Shown piece by piece: positions 1 through 8,563 of a DNA stretch of 41,881 bases. Below the pieces are notes generated by a model. It was given only the letters and a program-made list of their open reading frames with translations, was not told the DNA's origin and ran no database searches. How positions within the stretch are numbered: the first letter of the stretch is position 1; every line of letters starts with the position of its first letter. The stretch covers positions 11,113 through 52,993 of the forward strand of contig PLHQ01000105.1 of assembly GCA_003138975.1 (NCBI GenBank), in the 5' to 3' direction. This stretch comes from Acidobacteriaceae bacterium. Its GTDB lineage: Bacteria; Acidobacteriota; Terriglobia; Terriglobales; Acidobacteriaceae. The translations under genes were made by a program, and so were the position numbers.

Positions 1-734
1 GTGATCGGGAGCTTCTCGGGGCGGAGTCCCATGTAGACGTGCATCATGACCAGCGCAATCAGTCCCACGCCCGCCAGCCCGTGCAGCACGTACATCAGAC
101 CCCAGGTCATGTCACCAAATAGATATGGATTCCGAGGGAAAAAGATCGTACGGATGCGAGACATCATGAAAACGCCGGTAAGAATCACCGACAGACCGCA
201 CAAGATAATTACGCCGTGGTAAAGCTTGTTCTCCAGGGGATACTTGGCGAACTTTCGCGGCGGCGGCGCGGACATTCCGAAAAATCGGCGAACCCTTTTC
301 CATGCATCTTGCACATCCGTTTTGTCAGGCCAGATCGACCAGAAATCCAGCCAGAAGGACGCATGAACGATGTGAAAAAGGATTGAAACCGTCAACACAG
401 CACCGGCGATCCAATGATAGGTAACCCAGGGAAACTGAACACCCACTCTTGGAAGGAATGCGGTAAACAGCAGCGTAAGCATGGACGCTGCCATGATCCA
501 GTGAAACAGCCGCGCGACCAGCGAATGCCGGGGAACGCGCTTGGGAATCCTCGCAACGACTTCCTGGGAAGCGTTGCTGGCAAATTCTTTTCCCTTGGCG
601 AAATACCTTAGCCATGTAGCGTGGACGATCAGGAAGAGCAATCCCGCGATCGCCGCAACCCAGATCAAGATCCACGCAATATGGATCGGGACCCTCTGTC
701 CCCACGGACTGATCGCCCACTCTAGGAAGTCCAC
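1..734 (-). CDS. Cytochrome b (formate dehydrogenase gamma-like), partial
   Basis: About 244 residues are visible and the gene runs off the left edge. Read from a GTG at 734, it is an integral membrane protein with about five hydrophobic helices (roughly residues 17-38, 85-103, 112-133, 180-200, 220-240). Histidines in the helices (ARLFHW, LFHIVHASFW, KLYHG, YVLHGLAG, MMHVYM) fit haem b ligands as in the FdnI/FdoI gamma-subunit fold, which passes electrons to quinone. The GTG is chosen because a GGAGG box lies 4-9 bases upstream. The start overlaps the end of the FAD-subunit gene, so the cytochrome is probably translationally coupled to the molybdenum hydroxylase. Inferred role: membrane anchor and electron exit for that enzyme. 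It could instead belong to another complex encoded left of the window. Confidence 0.85.
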   Translation of the reverse strand, partial: MDFLEWAISPWGQRVPIHIAWILIWVAAIAGLLFLIVHATWLRYFAKGKEFASNASQEVVARIPKRVPRHSLVARLFHWIMAASMLTLLFTAFLPRVGVQFPWVTYHWIAGAVLTVSILFHIVHASFWLDFWSIWPDKTDVQDAWKRVRRFFGMSAPPPRKFAKYPLENKLYHGVIILCGLSVILTGVFMMSRIRTIFFPRNPYLFGDMTWGLMYVLHGLAGVGLIALVMMHVYMGLRPEKLPI

Positions 735-1750
735 GTTGCCTCCTCCACTCCACTGATCGCGCGCTTCACCAGATTTCTCATGAGCGGTATCTTGTAGGCA
801 TTGAACTGCAGCGGGATCGCTCCCTGTATTGCCAGTTTCCCTGCCATCTCACCGGTCGTTGCATTCCGCGGCTTGCCGCGAACTGCATCTTCGACCGTCT
901 TCAACCGTAGCGGACGTGCAGCGGCGCCATTCACAGCGATCCGGATGCGCTCAATCGTGTCTCCGGATGTCACCATGGCCGCAGCCACATTCATGAGTGG
1001 GAAGTCCCAAACGTTTCGGTCTCGGATTTTTTCAAAATAGAATTGCGCGCCTGCCCAAGTGGAAGGAATACGAATGGCCATAAGCAGGTCCCCGGGCCGC
1101 AAGATGTGGAGCCGGGTAATGTCGATGTCAGGACCGATGAAGTAATCCTCCGCATCCACCACGCGCTCGCCTTTGGGCGTGCGGATGACAAACTTGGCGT
1201 CCAGCGCGATCAGGGCAGGGGCCGAATCGGAGGGATTCACTGCCACACAGCGGTCGGCGTGCAGAATCGCATGCTCGCGGTTGCGGCCCTCCGGCGTGTC
1301 GGCATAGCAGATGTTGCCGCCGGCACGGTAGCACGGCCAACCGCCGCGATAATACCAACAGCGCGTGTCCTGCGAAACATTGCCACCGATCGTTCCCTGG
1401 TTGCGGATCTGCGGCGACGCCACCAGTTCCGCGCTCTCCGCCAGCAGACCATACTTCTGCTGAATGATGGGATGATTCACCACTTCAGTGAGCGTGGTCA
1501 TCGCTCCGATCTCAATACCCTCGCTACCGTTATTGCCTGTGGTGCGAACTCCTCGCAGCTCTTCGATTCCGCTAAGATCGACTACGACTTTGGGCTTCCT
1601 GATTCGATCCTTGAGCCAGTCGAAGCTATCGAGTCCTCCGGCCAGCACCCACGCATCGCTCCCGTGCTCAGCGAGAAGCTTCTGGGCATCGGCAACAGAG
1701 GTCGGCTGAAGCAGGTCGAAAGCGGGCATTACGTCTCGTATCACAGCCAT
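722..1750 (-). CDS. Molybdenum hydroxylase FAD-binding subunit with extra Fe-S site (PaoB/YagS type)
   Basis: 342 residues from the ATG at 1750, which has a GAGG box just upstream; the frame stays open to a TTG at 1777 that is less likely. The FAD_binding_5 domain shows VLAGGLDSFDWL near the N-terminus and IRNQGTIGGN, the FAD-pyrophosphate loop, followed by the CO-dehydrogenase flavoprotein C-terminal domain. Cysteines in CWYYR, PCYR, ICYA and RCVA match the insertion that carries a [4Fe-4S] cluster in the periplasmic aldehyde oxidoreductase subunit PaoB. The gene lies 39 bases after the molybdenum subunit and overlaps the cytochrome gene. It should relay electrons from the Fe-S subunit to FAD and perhaps onward to the cytochrome. 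The family is certain; the substrate of the complex is unknown. Confidence 0.93.
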   Translation of the reverse strand: MAVIRDVMPAFDLLQPTSVADAQKLLAEHGSDAWVLAGGLDSFDWLKDRIRKPKVVVDLSGIEELRGVRTTGNNGSEGIEIGAMTTLTEVVNHPIIQQKYGLLAESAELVASPQIRNQGTIGGNVSQDTRCWYYRGGWPCYRAGGNICYADTPEGRNREHAILHADRCVAVNPSDSAPALIALDAKFVIRTPKGERVVDAEDYFIGPDIDITRLHILRPGDLLMAIRIPSTWAGAQFYFEKIRDRNVWDFPLMNVAAAMVTSGDTIERIRIAVNGAAARPLRLKTVEDAVRGKPRNATTGEMAGKLAIQGAIPLQFNAYKIPLMRNLVKRAISGVEEATWTS

Positions 1751-1789
1751 GGCTAACCTCAAAAAATCTCTTCTCAATGTACGCCATCA

Positions 1790-4321
1790 TCAAATGTGAG
1801 CCATCAAGGGATGCTGCATCGGGCGGCCGGCTTCTAGCGACGTCAGAATCGTGTCGGCGTTTACTGGTGCGCGCTGGAAAATCTCGTCTCCGAGCGCATC
1901 CGAGAGAGCATTCAAGATGGAGCCACACCCGCCCGCAACCGGGGGCTCGCCCACACCGCGAGCGCCCACCGGCGTCTCCGGGTCCGGAATATCCAGCGCC
2001 GTCCATTGCATGTCGACAGGTACATCCAGAATTGTCGGTGGTTTGCTCTGGTAGAAGCGCTTGGAAACCATCTGGCCGTAGTGCGGATCGAACACCCACT
2101 TCTGTCCGATCGCATGGCCGATGCCGAGCGTCGAACGGCCAAGCATTTGGCCGCCTAGTGCGCGCGGATGAATCACCGTGCCGACATCGCCGGAGGCGAG
2201 GAAATCCACGATGTAGTACTTGCCGGTCTCGATGTCGACTTCAACCTCGGCGAAACTGGCGACGTAGGAAAATGTCGAGCCGTCGCGGGGATAGGTGTCC
2301 TTGGCTGCCGCGACCAAGCCCTGTCCCGCCAACGCCGCCACCGACGCCTTGGTCAATTTGTGGACGTCGGCGGGTGCCTCGTGGCCATCGTAGACGCCGC
2401 CCAGCTGAATCGCGTATTTTGCGGCCTGCGCCAAAGTCATGCCGGCGCCGCCTCCTTTGCGGAAAACACGCTCGTTGGCGACCTCGTATTGCTCTGGCTT
2501 GCCGCCCAGCTTCTTGGCCGCGATTTCCTGGAGTTTCTTCTTGGCGTCCATCGCCGTCGCATAGGCCGCTCGCGTCATCGCGTGAGTTGTCTGGCTGCCG
2601 CCGGAAACACACGTGAAAGGAAGACTCTTTGTGGTGTTTCCCCACACCACGTCGCATTTTTCCCACGGCACGCCGAGAACTTCTGCACCCGCGCGGTGAA
2701 CGTCCATCACCGACTCGGTTCCCAAGTTCCCTATTCCAGACTGGAAGGCGATCCGGCCATCCGGCTTGATGACGAGAAGTCCGTCGAACCCGATCGTGCC
2801 GCCTACGTAACAGCTCAGCGATACGCCCACGCCGCGAACTTTCGAGCCCATTCTTTTCGGACTGCGTGCAATCCGCTCGCTCCATCTGAACTGCTCCGCG
2901 CCGCGGTCGAGTGCCTCTTTGAGGAATGCACTGGTGGCATACTGCTGTTTCCCCTGCAGGAGTGGTCCGAACGGTGCCTTGCCCTCCGGGCAGTTGATGC
3001 GGCGAATCGCCACTTGGTCAACTCCCAGCTTGCGCGCAGCTTTCGCGATGATGGGCTCGATGATGACGATGCCCTGCAGCCCGCCCGGGGAACTCTGCGC
3101 ACTGCGCGGCGGCGTGTTCGTCAGGACTGTCACTCCGCGCCAGCGCATGGCTTGCGGCTGATACAACAGAGAGACGATGCGGCCCGAGGAGGGAGCATCT
3201 CCCACGGCGTCGTATGGGCCGTTGTCGCAAATAACGAACATGTCGAGGGCCGTGATCCGTCCCTCTTTGGAGAAGCCGACTTTCATCCGCCCTTGAAAAC
3301 CGGGGCGCGCGCGTCCGATGAAGGTTTCCTCCTCACGGCTGATCCGCATCATCACCGGAGTGTTCGTTTTCTTGGCGAGAAGCGCAGCGATGATCATCGA
3401 CACGCCGCCGGTGATCTTGCTGCCGAACCCGCCTCCAGTGTATTCGCTGATGAAGACAACGTTGTCTGGACTAATGTTCAACCAGCGTGCGATCGCGGGC
3501 AATGTTTGCGCGGTGCTTTGCGTGCCCGTATGAATGTAAACCTTGCCGTTCTGCCAGTAAGCCATCGCACTGCGGGTTTCAAGAGTTTGATGGCTGGTGT
3601 CGGGCGTTACGAACGTCTCGTCAAGAACCAGTGCAGCATTCTTGAAGCCGGAATCGAGATCACCGTACGACCATTCGTCGGGCGTCTTGCCCATCGGCAG
3701 ACGGCCTTTCGCTAGCTCGGAGAAGTCGGCTTTCGTCCACTTGAGTTCAGTGACCACCGGCGCTCCCGGACCTTGTGAACCCGGCGCCGTAGGTCGAGTC
3801 CAAACATTGCCATCCGTTCTCGGATTAGGACCACCCGGTCGTAGTGTGTCGAGCGGATCGGTCACGAACGGAAGAGGTTCAAAATCGATTTCCATTTTCT
3901 CGATAGCTTCCGCGGCGGTTAATTCGTCGACTGCGGCCACTGCAAGAATCGGTTCTCCCTGATAAACCGGCTCGTTGGTGAGGCCTCGCTCGCCCCACTT
4001 GCTAGCTTTGATAACTGTCCCATTGTCCGTGAGGGTGTCGGCCGGAGCAGGAAGATCGTTCGCAGTGAGAATGGCTTTAACGCCGGGCATTGCGAGGGCT
4101 TCGTCCGCGTGGATGCGCTTTACCCGCGCATGCGGCATCGGACTGAGCAGCAGTTTGCAGAACAACATACCGTCGGCGCGAAAGTCCTCCGCATATTTTG
4201 CCTGGCCCGTAACCTTCGCGTAGAGATCTGGCGTCGTATAGTTCTTGCCGATCAGCTTGTAGCCGGCCCCGTACGGGCGCTCAGCAGTCTTAGCGGTCTC
4301 AACAACCTTTTTATTATCCAA
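1790..4321 (-). CDS. Molybdenum hydroxylase large (molybdopterin-binding) subunit, PaoC/YagR type
   Basis: 843 residues of the xanthine dehydrogenase/aldehyde oxidoreductase family. The N-terminal hammerhead domain (KVTGQAKYAEDF, about residues 36-150) is followed by the MoCo-binding domain. TGGGFGSK contacts the cofactor, and the C-terminal VGARGVGEPP carries the glutamate that acts as catalytic base. A TTG start is chosen because GGAGG sits 8 bases upstream and no ATG is available before residue 50. The start overlaps the [2Fe-2S] gene by 8 bases. There is no signal peptide, so export would be by hitch-hiking on the Tat signal of the small subunit, as known for PaoABC. No MoCo-insertion chaperone (PaoD/XdhC) is seen in the window. 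Substrate unknown; aldehydes or N-heterocycles are plausible. Confidence 0.93.
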   Translation of the reverse strand: MDNKKVVETAKTAERPYGAGYKLIGKNYTTPDLYAKVTGQAKYAEDFRADGMLFCKLLLSPMPHARVKRIHADEALAMPGVKAILTANDLPAPADTLTDNGTVIKASKWGERGLTNEPVYQGEPILAVAAVDELTAAEAIEKMEIDFEPLPFVTDPLDTLRPGGPNPRTDGNVWTRPTAPGSQGPGAPVVTELKWTKADFSELAKGRLPMGKTPDEWSYGDLDSGFKNAALVLDETFVTPDTSHQTLETRSAMAYWQNGKVYIHTGTQSTAQTLPAIARWLNISPDNVVFISEYTGGGFGSKITGGVSMIIAALLAKKTNTPVMMRISREEETFIGRARPGFQGRMKVGFSKEGRITALDMFVICDNGPYDAVGDAPSSGRIVSLLYQPQAMRWRGVTVLTNTPPRSAQSSPGGLQGIVIIEPIIAKAARKLGVDQVAIRRINCPEGKAPFGPLLQGKQQYATSAFLKEALDRGAEQFRWSERIARSPKRMGSKVRGVGVSLSCYVGGTIGFDGLLVIKPDGRIAFQSGIGNLGTESVMDVHRAGAEVLGVPWEKCDVVWGNTTKSLPFTCVSGGSQTTHAMTRAAYATAMDAKKKLQEIAAKKLGGKPEQYEVANERVFRKGGGAGMTLAQAAKYAIQLGGVYDGHEAPADVHKLTKASVAALAGQGLVAAAKDTYPRDGSTFSYVASFAEVEVDIETGKYYIVDFLASGDVGTVIHPRALGGQMLGRSTLGIGHAIGQKWVFDPHYGQMVSKRFYQSKPPTILDVPVDMQWTALDIPDPETPVGARGVGEPPVAGGCGSILNALSDALGDEIFQRAPVNADTILTSLEAGRPMQHPLMAHI

Positions 4322-4952
4322 GCTTGGACCTCCGCGAATTCTCGGCGCCGCGCATCAGCGCGGTCAAAATCTTGTCGTAATCCTGGCAGCGGCACAGGCA
4401 TCCCGAGATGCCATTGGCCAACTCCCGGCGGGTGGGATTGGGATTAGTTTTGAGGTATCCAACAGCCGTCATGATGAAGCCGGACATACAGAACGCGCAC
4501 TGAAAGCCCTGCTCGTCTATGACGCCCTGCTGAACTGGATGCAAGGTCCCATCGGCGCTCGCCAAGCCTTCGATGGTCATAACTTTCCGGCCACGCACAG
4601 TGTGAGCGAGCACCGAACACGAATAGTGCGGAATGTCGTCGATAAGGACGGTGCAGGATCCGCATTCAGCGCGGTCGCATCCCAGCTTCGTGCCGGTGAG
4701 GCCGAGCTTATAACGCAGCGTTGACGCCAATGTCTCTTGCTTCATGACGTCGACACGCCTCTGCTGACCGTTGACGTTGAGTGTGATCAGGCGCTCGCCC
4801 ACGCCACCAGTCAACTGCTGGCCGTGCAGGAGAGTGGAGGCGCGAAACAAATAGCCCGCGGAGGAAACGGCTACGCCGCTAGTGATGACCCCTTTAATGA
4901 AGTTGCGCCTTGAGACCGCCTTTGGCGCGTCGTTGCTTGTCTTCTCAGTCAT
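4314..4952 (-). CDS. Tat-exported [2Fe-2S] subunit of molybdenum hydroxylase (PaoA type)
   Basis: 212 residues. The N-terminus has a twin-arginine signal (SRRNFIKG at residues 14-21, then a hydrophobic stretch), so the folded complex should reach the periplasm. The plant-type ferredoxin cluster is in CDRAECGSCTVLIDD. The second, helical [2Fe-2S] domain is in CAFCMSGF and CLCRCQDY. This is the first gene of the operon, followed by the molybdenum, FAD and cytochrome b subunits. The sequence just before the ATG holds a GGAGGTGATCC-like ribosome binding site. A sigma-54-like promoter lies about 55-70 bases upstream. Family assignment is very secure. Confidence 0.95.
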   Translation of the reverse strand: MTEKTSNDAPKAVSRRNFIKGVITSGVAVSSAGYLFRASTLLHGQQLTGGVGERLITLNVNGQQRRVDVMKQETLASTLRYKLGLTGTKLGCDRAECGSCTVLIDDIPHYSCSVLAHTVRGRKVMTIEGLASADGTLHPVQQGVIDEQGFQCAFCMSGFIMTAVGYLKTNPNPTRRELANGISGCLCRCQDYDKILTALMRGAENSRRSKLG

Positions 4953-5362
4953 ACTGGATCACCTCCTGTCTCATGCGGCCACTGTTCGAGTCGCGCGGGA
5001 AGAAATGCATGTGAGATGCCACACTTAAGCAGTTGAGTTGCTAGAAATAATACTCGGATTCGAAAGTTTCCGATCTTTAGGTACGGTGAGAGTTTTTCCT
5101 ACTCCTTCCTTTCGCACTGATTAGGCTTTCACATTTTGGCGCGACACCAATGTGTCTTTCAATGGGCTGAGGTCTCTGGCCAAACCCTAATCGGAATGCC
5201 GGTCATAATCTTACATCCTTGTGGAGTCTTGATTCACAACAGCACCATCACGAAATGGTCTCGGTGCAGGGTCCTGGACCTCACTGTGGTTTGAACTGGG
5301 CGCAGAGCACATGGGTTCCGCAACCATGGGAATACTCACTCGTCGGCTGCGGAGCGGCCAAT
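4953..5362. other. Intergenic region upstream of the Mo-hydroxylase operon
   Basis: No gene is supported here. It contains the -24/-12 candidate (5006-5021), the GACAC/GTGTC inverted repeat (5143-5156) and a weaker ACCAT/ATGGT repeat (5244-5248 and 5255-5259). Short open frames across 5211-5362 look like chance. Confidence 0.5.
5006..5021 (-). promoter_or_regulatory. Candidate sigma-54 (-24/-12) promoter of the Mo-hydroxylase operon
   Basis: Read on the minus strand the site is TGGCATCTCACATGCA. Against the consensus TGGCACG-N4-TTGCW it keeps TGGCA and TGCA with exact GG-to-GC spacing, a match at 9 of 12 informative positions. It would start a transcript near 4995, about 40 bases before the first start codon. 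An inverted repeat GACAC-CAAT-GTGTC at 5143-5156, about 125 bases upstream, could be an activator site. Found by eye, so a chance match is possible. Confidence 0.5.
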
Positions 5363-5659
5363 TTACGCCGCCGCTGGGTTGTTCGGACGCGAGACACCCA
5401 ACCTCCGCATCTTGCTGATAAGAGTGGTACGCTTGAGCCCCAGTCTTTCGGCGGCGCCTCTCGGTCCCCCAAGCACCCAATTGGTTTCTCTGAGCGTCTT
5501 CAGAATGTGGTCGCACTCTGCCTGCTCCAGCGTCATTGGTTCGGCTCCGATGGGTTCCTCAGACCAGTTGAGGCTCTCCAATGGCGCGCGCAGGGTCGTC
5601 CCCCAAGAGAGGATCACTGCTCGCTTACGGTCCTCGATATCGATATTGGCAATCTCCAC
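5363..5659 (-). pseudogene. Remnant of a sigma-54 activator (end of AAA+ domain plus Fis HTH)
   Basis: 98 residues from a GTG; the frame has no stop back to 5774 but contains no better start. RAVILSWGTTLRAPLESLNW is the linker typical of the end of NtrC/FhlA AAA+ domains (compare 'IERAVILS.G..L..PLE.L'). TNWVLGGPRGAAERLGLKR followed by TTLISKMRRLGV is the Fis-type helix-turn-helix. The whole Walker A/GAFTGA/Walker B region is missing, and the residues just before RAVILS are scrambled relative to the usual RELENVIE. I read it as the 3' end of a deleted and decaying regulator. It may still be expressed as a small DNA-binding protein. Its place behind a sigma-54-like promoter suggests it once controlled the hydroxylase operon. 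Confidence 0.6.
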
Positions 5660-5931
5660 AGTGCTGAGTTCCCGAAAAAAATCCTTCGTAACAGGCAGGC
5701 AAAGCAGAACCGCTCCAAGCCTTCGATCTGTGCCCTGTAAGCTGAACCCTTTCGGACGAAGTGACCGCGGTTAATATCCTGGGAAGGAGGATGGCCAATA
5801 CAGTGTTACTGATTCAAGCCCCGGGTGGTGGATGGGACCGCTCCAGTTTGCCTCCGCGTCCGGAATGCTGCGGCAAGCTTATAAGCAGTAACACCAAATG
5901 ATCGGCATCAGGAGCTCGGTCTTTTCCTGAT

Positions 5932-7995
5932 TCATGCAGACGATGACCCAGCGGCCTTGGATCGAAAGGCGACGACGGCCTCAGAGCGATTGGTTGCTAG
6001 CAGCTTCAGAATCGTGTCGCGGTCGACAGGTTTGGAGAACAGGTATCCTTGGGCACGCTCACAACCGAGCTTCCTCAGCAGATCAAATTGGGCCTGCGTT
6101 TCCACCCCTTCAGCAACCACCTTTAGCCCGAGACTGTGTGCGAGGTTGATGATAACCCGAACGATTTCGTGAGTCTCGTGATCGCTGTCCATTCGGGAGA
6201 CAAAGATGCGGTCGATCTTCAGAGTGTCAACGCGGAAGCTTTGCAAGCGACTCAGCGACGAGTAGCCGGTGCCGAAGTCGTCAATGTCCAAGCCAACGCC
6301 GAGTGCCTTCAATTCCGAGAGCATGCCGGCAGACTTTTCGGCGTCGGCCATGGCGATAGTTTCCGTGATCTCCAGGTCCACAAAGCGAGGATCCATGCCA
6401 CTCTCCTGGAGAAGTTGGCCAATTTGAGCAGCCAGATCAGCCTGGGCGAATTGTTTGGGGCTGATGTTGACGCTGAGGGAGAGAGGTGGGTTGGAGGGGA
6501 ACAGCTGCTGCCAGGAAAGCAGCTGCTGGCAGGCCTCGTGCATCAATTGGCGGTTAATGGATAGGATGATGCCGGTCTCGTCGGCGACCGGGATGAAATC
6601 GTTCGGCATCACCAAGCCTTTGGGACTTTGCCAGCGAGTCAGAGCCTCGAATCCCACAATCTGTCCGTCTCGCAACGACACGATCGGCTGGTAATAGACG
6701 AGCAACTCGCCTTGCTCGACAGCGCGGCGCAGGTCAGTCTCAAGCTGCAAACGCTTGAGAGCGCCGGCGTGCATGGCGTTATCGAATACTTCGCAGTGCG
6801 CTTTGCCCGTTTGTTTGGCTCGATACATTGCGATCTCGGCGTCGCGCAGCAGGTCCTGGGCGTCTGAGTTGGTGCTGCTGTTAAATGCGATACCGATGCT
6901 TGCCGTGATAACGATCTCGTGACCATCCAAGTCGAAGGGAAGAGCCAGTCTCTCCTGAATGCGTTCGGCCACGCGAATGGCGTCGCTAGGTTCGCGCAGT
7001 TCTTCCGCCAACACCACGAATTCGTCTCCGCCTGGCCGGGCTAATGTGTCGTCACCGAAAATGGGTTCTTTGTTCTCCCCCGATCGCGGGCGCGAAATTG
7101 TGTCAACACGCCGAAGGCTAGCGGTGAGGCGCCGGCCGATCTGAATGAGCAGATCATCTCCGGCAGCGTGGCCCAGGCTGTCATTGAAAACCTTGAATCC
7201 ATCGATGTCGATGAACAGCACCGCGAATCTGAAATCCGCGTGGCGGCTCGAAGTGACCAGAGCTCTTCCGAGGCGGTCGAGAAGAAGCGTGCGATTGGCA
7301 AGATTCGTCAAACCGTCGTGGAATGCGTTGTGCGCCAGCATCTCCTCGGCTCGCTTGCGCTCCGTGATGTCACGGTTCACGACTACCAGTCCTTCGATTT
7401 CGCCTTTTGCTCCGCAAATGACGCTGGCGGTGGACTCAAGAACCAGCCACGAGCCGTTTTTGTGGCGGATGCGGTATTCCAGACGCTCGCCGCGACCCGT
7501 GATGCGGGCTTTCTCAGCGGCTCCGTGCACGCGAGCGCGGTCCTCTGGGTGGATCTGTTCCAGGGGTGACTCGGCCAGGTCGTCCTGGCTATACCCGAGG
7601 ATCTTCTGGTACGCCGGGCTGTTATAGATGCGATTCCCTTTCTTGTTGACAACCGCAATCATGTCCGCGGCGTTTTCGCTGATGAGCTGAAAGAGTCGGT
7701 CGCGCTCTGCCAATTGGCGGCGCGTCCGCTGGAGTTGCAGGTTTTGATAGACCGTATAGATGTCGAACAGCAATACGAGGGCAGCCAGGCCACGAACCCA
7801 CTCTCTTAGGTTCAAGGCATAAATTCTGTCGTTGCTTAGATGAAATCCGGGGAAAGTCAACGACAGGATGCCGAAGGTTAAGACCAGGGTGACGGTTACG
7901 GCAAATCCCCACAGCCACCACTCCCGACTCTCAACTTGGCTCAGGCGGGGTAAGACGGTCTCGGTGCTACTCGCGGGTTGACGTTCATCATGCAC
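5932..7995 (-). CDS. Membrane PAS-GGDEF-EAL cyclic-di-GMP turnover protein
   Basis: 687 residues from a GTG. Two N-terminal membrane segments (about residues 28-50 and 70-88) are followed by a coiled stretch, a PAS domain with PAC motif (about 103-215; NKKGNRIYNSPAYQKILGYS), a GGDEF domain (about 225-405) and an EAL domain (about 425-670). The cyclase signature is ARPGGDEFVVL. The phosphodiesterase signature is GFEALTRW with DDFGTGYSSLSRL. Both active sites look intact, so it could make and/or degrade c-di-GMP. About 18 extra residues (near ISRPRSGENKEP) sit just before GGDEF, and no RxxD inhibitory site is seen. It is monocistronic. A PilZ receptor protein is encoded about 2.6 kb away on the other strand. 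The signal sensed by PAS cannot be told. Confidence 0.94.
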   Translation of the reverse strand: MHDERQPASSTETVLPRLSQVESREWWLWGFAVTVTLVLTFGILSLTFPGFHLSNDRIYALNLREWVRGLAALVLLFDIYTVYQNLQLQRTRRQLAERDRLFQLISENAADMIAVVNKKGNRIYNSPAYQKILGYSQDDLAESPLEQIHPEDRARVHGAAEKARITGRGERLEYRIRHKNGSWLVLESTASVICGAKGEIEGLVVVNRDITERKRAEEMLAHNAFHDGLTNLANRTLLLDRLGRALVTSSRHADFRFAVLFIDIDGFKVFNDSLGHAAGDDLLIQIGRRLTASLRRVDTISRPRSGENKEPIFGDDTLARPGGDEFVVLAEELREPSDAIRVAERIQERLALPFDLDGHEIVITASIGIAFNSSTNSDAQDLLRDAEIAMYRAKQTGKAHCEVFDNAMHAGALKRLQLETDLRRAVEQGELLVYYQPIVSLRDGQIVGFEALTRWQSPKGLVMPNDFIPVADETGIILSINRQLMHEACQQLLSWQQLFPSNPPLSLSVNISPKQFAQADLAAQIGQLLQESGMDPRFVDLEITETIAMADAEKSAGMLSELKALGVGLDIDDFGTGYSSLSRLQSFRVDTLKIDRIFVSRMDSDHETHEIVRVIINLAHSLGLKVVAEGVETQAQFDLLRKLGCERAQGYLFSKPVDRDTILKLLATNRSEAVVAFRSKAAGSSSA

Positions 7996-8563
7996 GTGTT
8001 CGTGGCCTGTTCAGTCCGTGGAAAGAGAATTGTCAACAAGGAAAATGAAGGGAAGGCCGAGTCCGTCTTTTCTCATATCTCAACCGCTGGTTCCTTTAAT
8101 CGAGTACTCGCGATAATGTGAGTCAATCAGCAGGTCGACCGGCGGAATGCGAAGAAACTCACAGCCACCGCATCGTACTGTCGCGTCCGCCGCCACGCAC
8201 CCGAATATATTTGCCAGTACCGGCCCCCCAACGACAGGGAGGAAGTACCGAACGAGCGAGCGCTGCCCCTGAAGTCTTAAGCATTTTCATTGCCAACGAT
8301 CTTTGTGCCAACTGTGCTGAAAAACAACTCGGACCGGCGAATTCAGGCAACTGAGTGTCCAGAGTCTGGAATCCGGTCCAGATTCCGAGCGCCAGGATCT
8401 ATTCATCGTCTCTGGGTGATTGCAGGGCGAGACGGATTTGGAGGATGGAGGAAAGGAGAGAAGGGTGTCAGGCGACTGGGCGGAACGGCCATCTGGAAGC
8501 CGCCACGACGGAAACATCACAACCGTTGGATTTCGCCTCTAAGAATCGGCAACTGGCCTGGCG
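7996..8563. other. Intergenic region, 568 bases
   Basis: No credible gene on either strand; short open frames have no ribosome site or recognisable product. A small hairpin (GGAATC / GATTCC, 8368-8373 and 8381-8386) is the only structure noted. The promoter of the PAS-GGDEF-EAL gene should lie in the first hundred bases. Confidence 0.45.

Noticed and set aside
325-753. 142-codon minus-strand frame near the left edge
   Set aside because: Out of frame with the cytochrome b gene, which starts at GTG 734 with a good ribosome site and gives haem-ligand helices.
1043-1756. 237-codon plus-strand open frame
   Set aside because: Shadow of the FAD-binding subunit gene.
2168-3715. 515-codon open frame on the plus strand
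   Set aside because: Shadow of the molybdenum hydroxylase large subunit, which has all family motifs; the plus-strand product has none.
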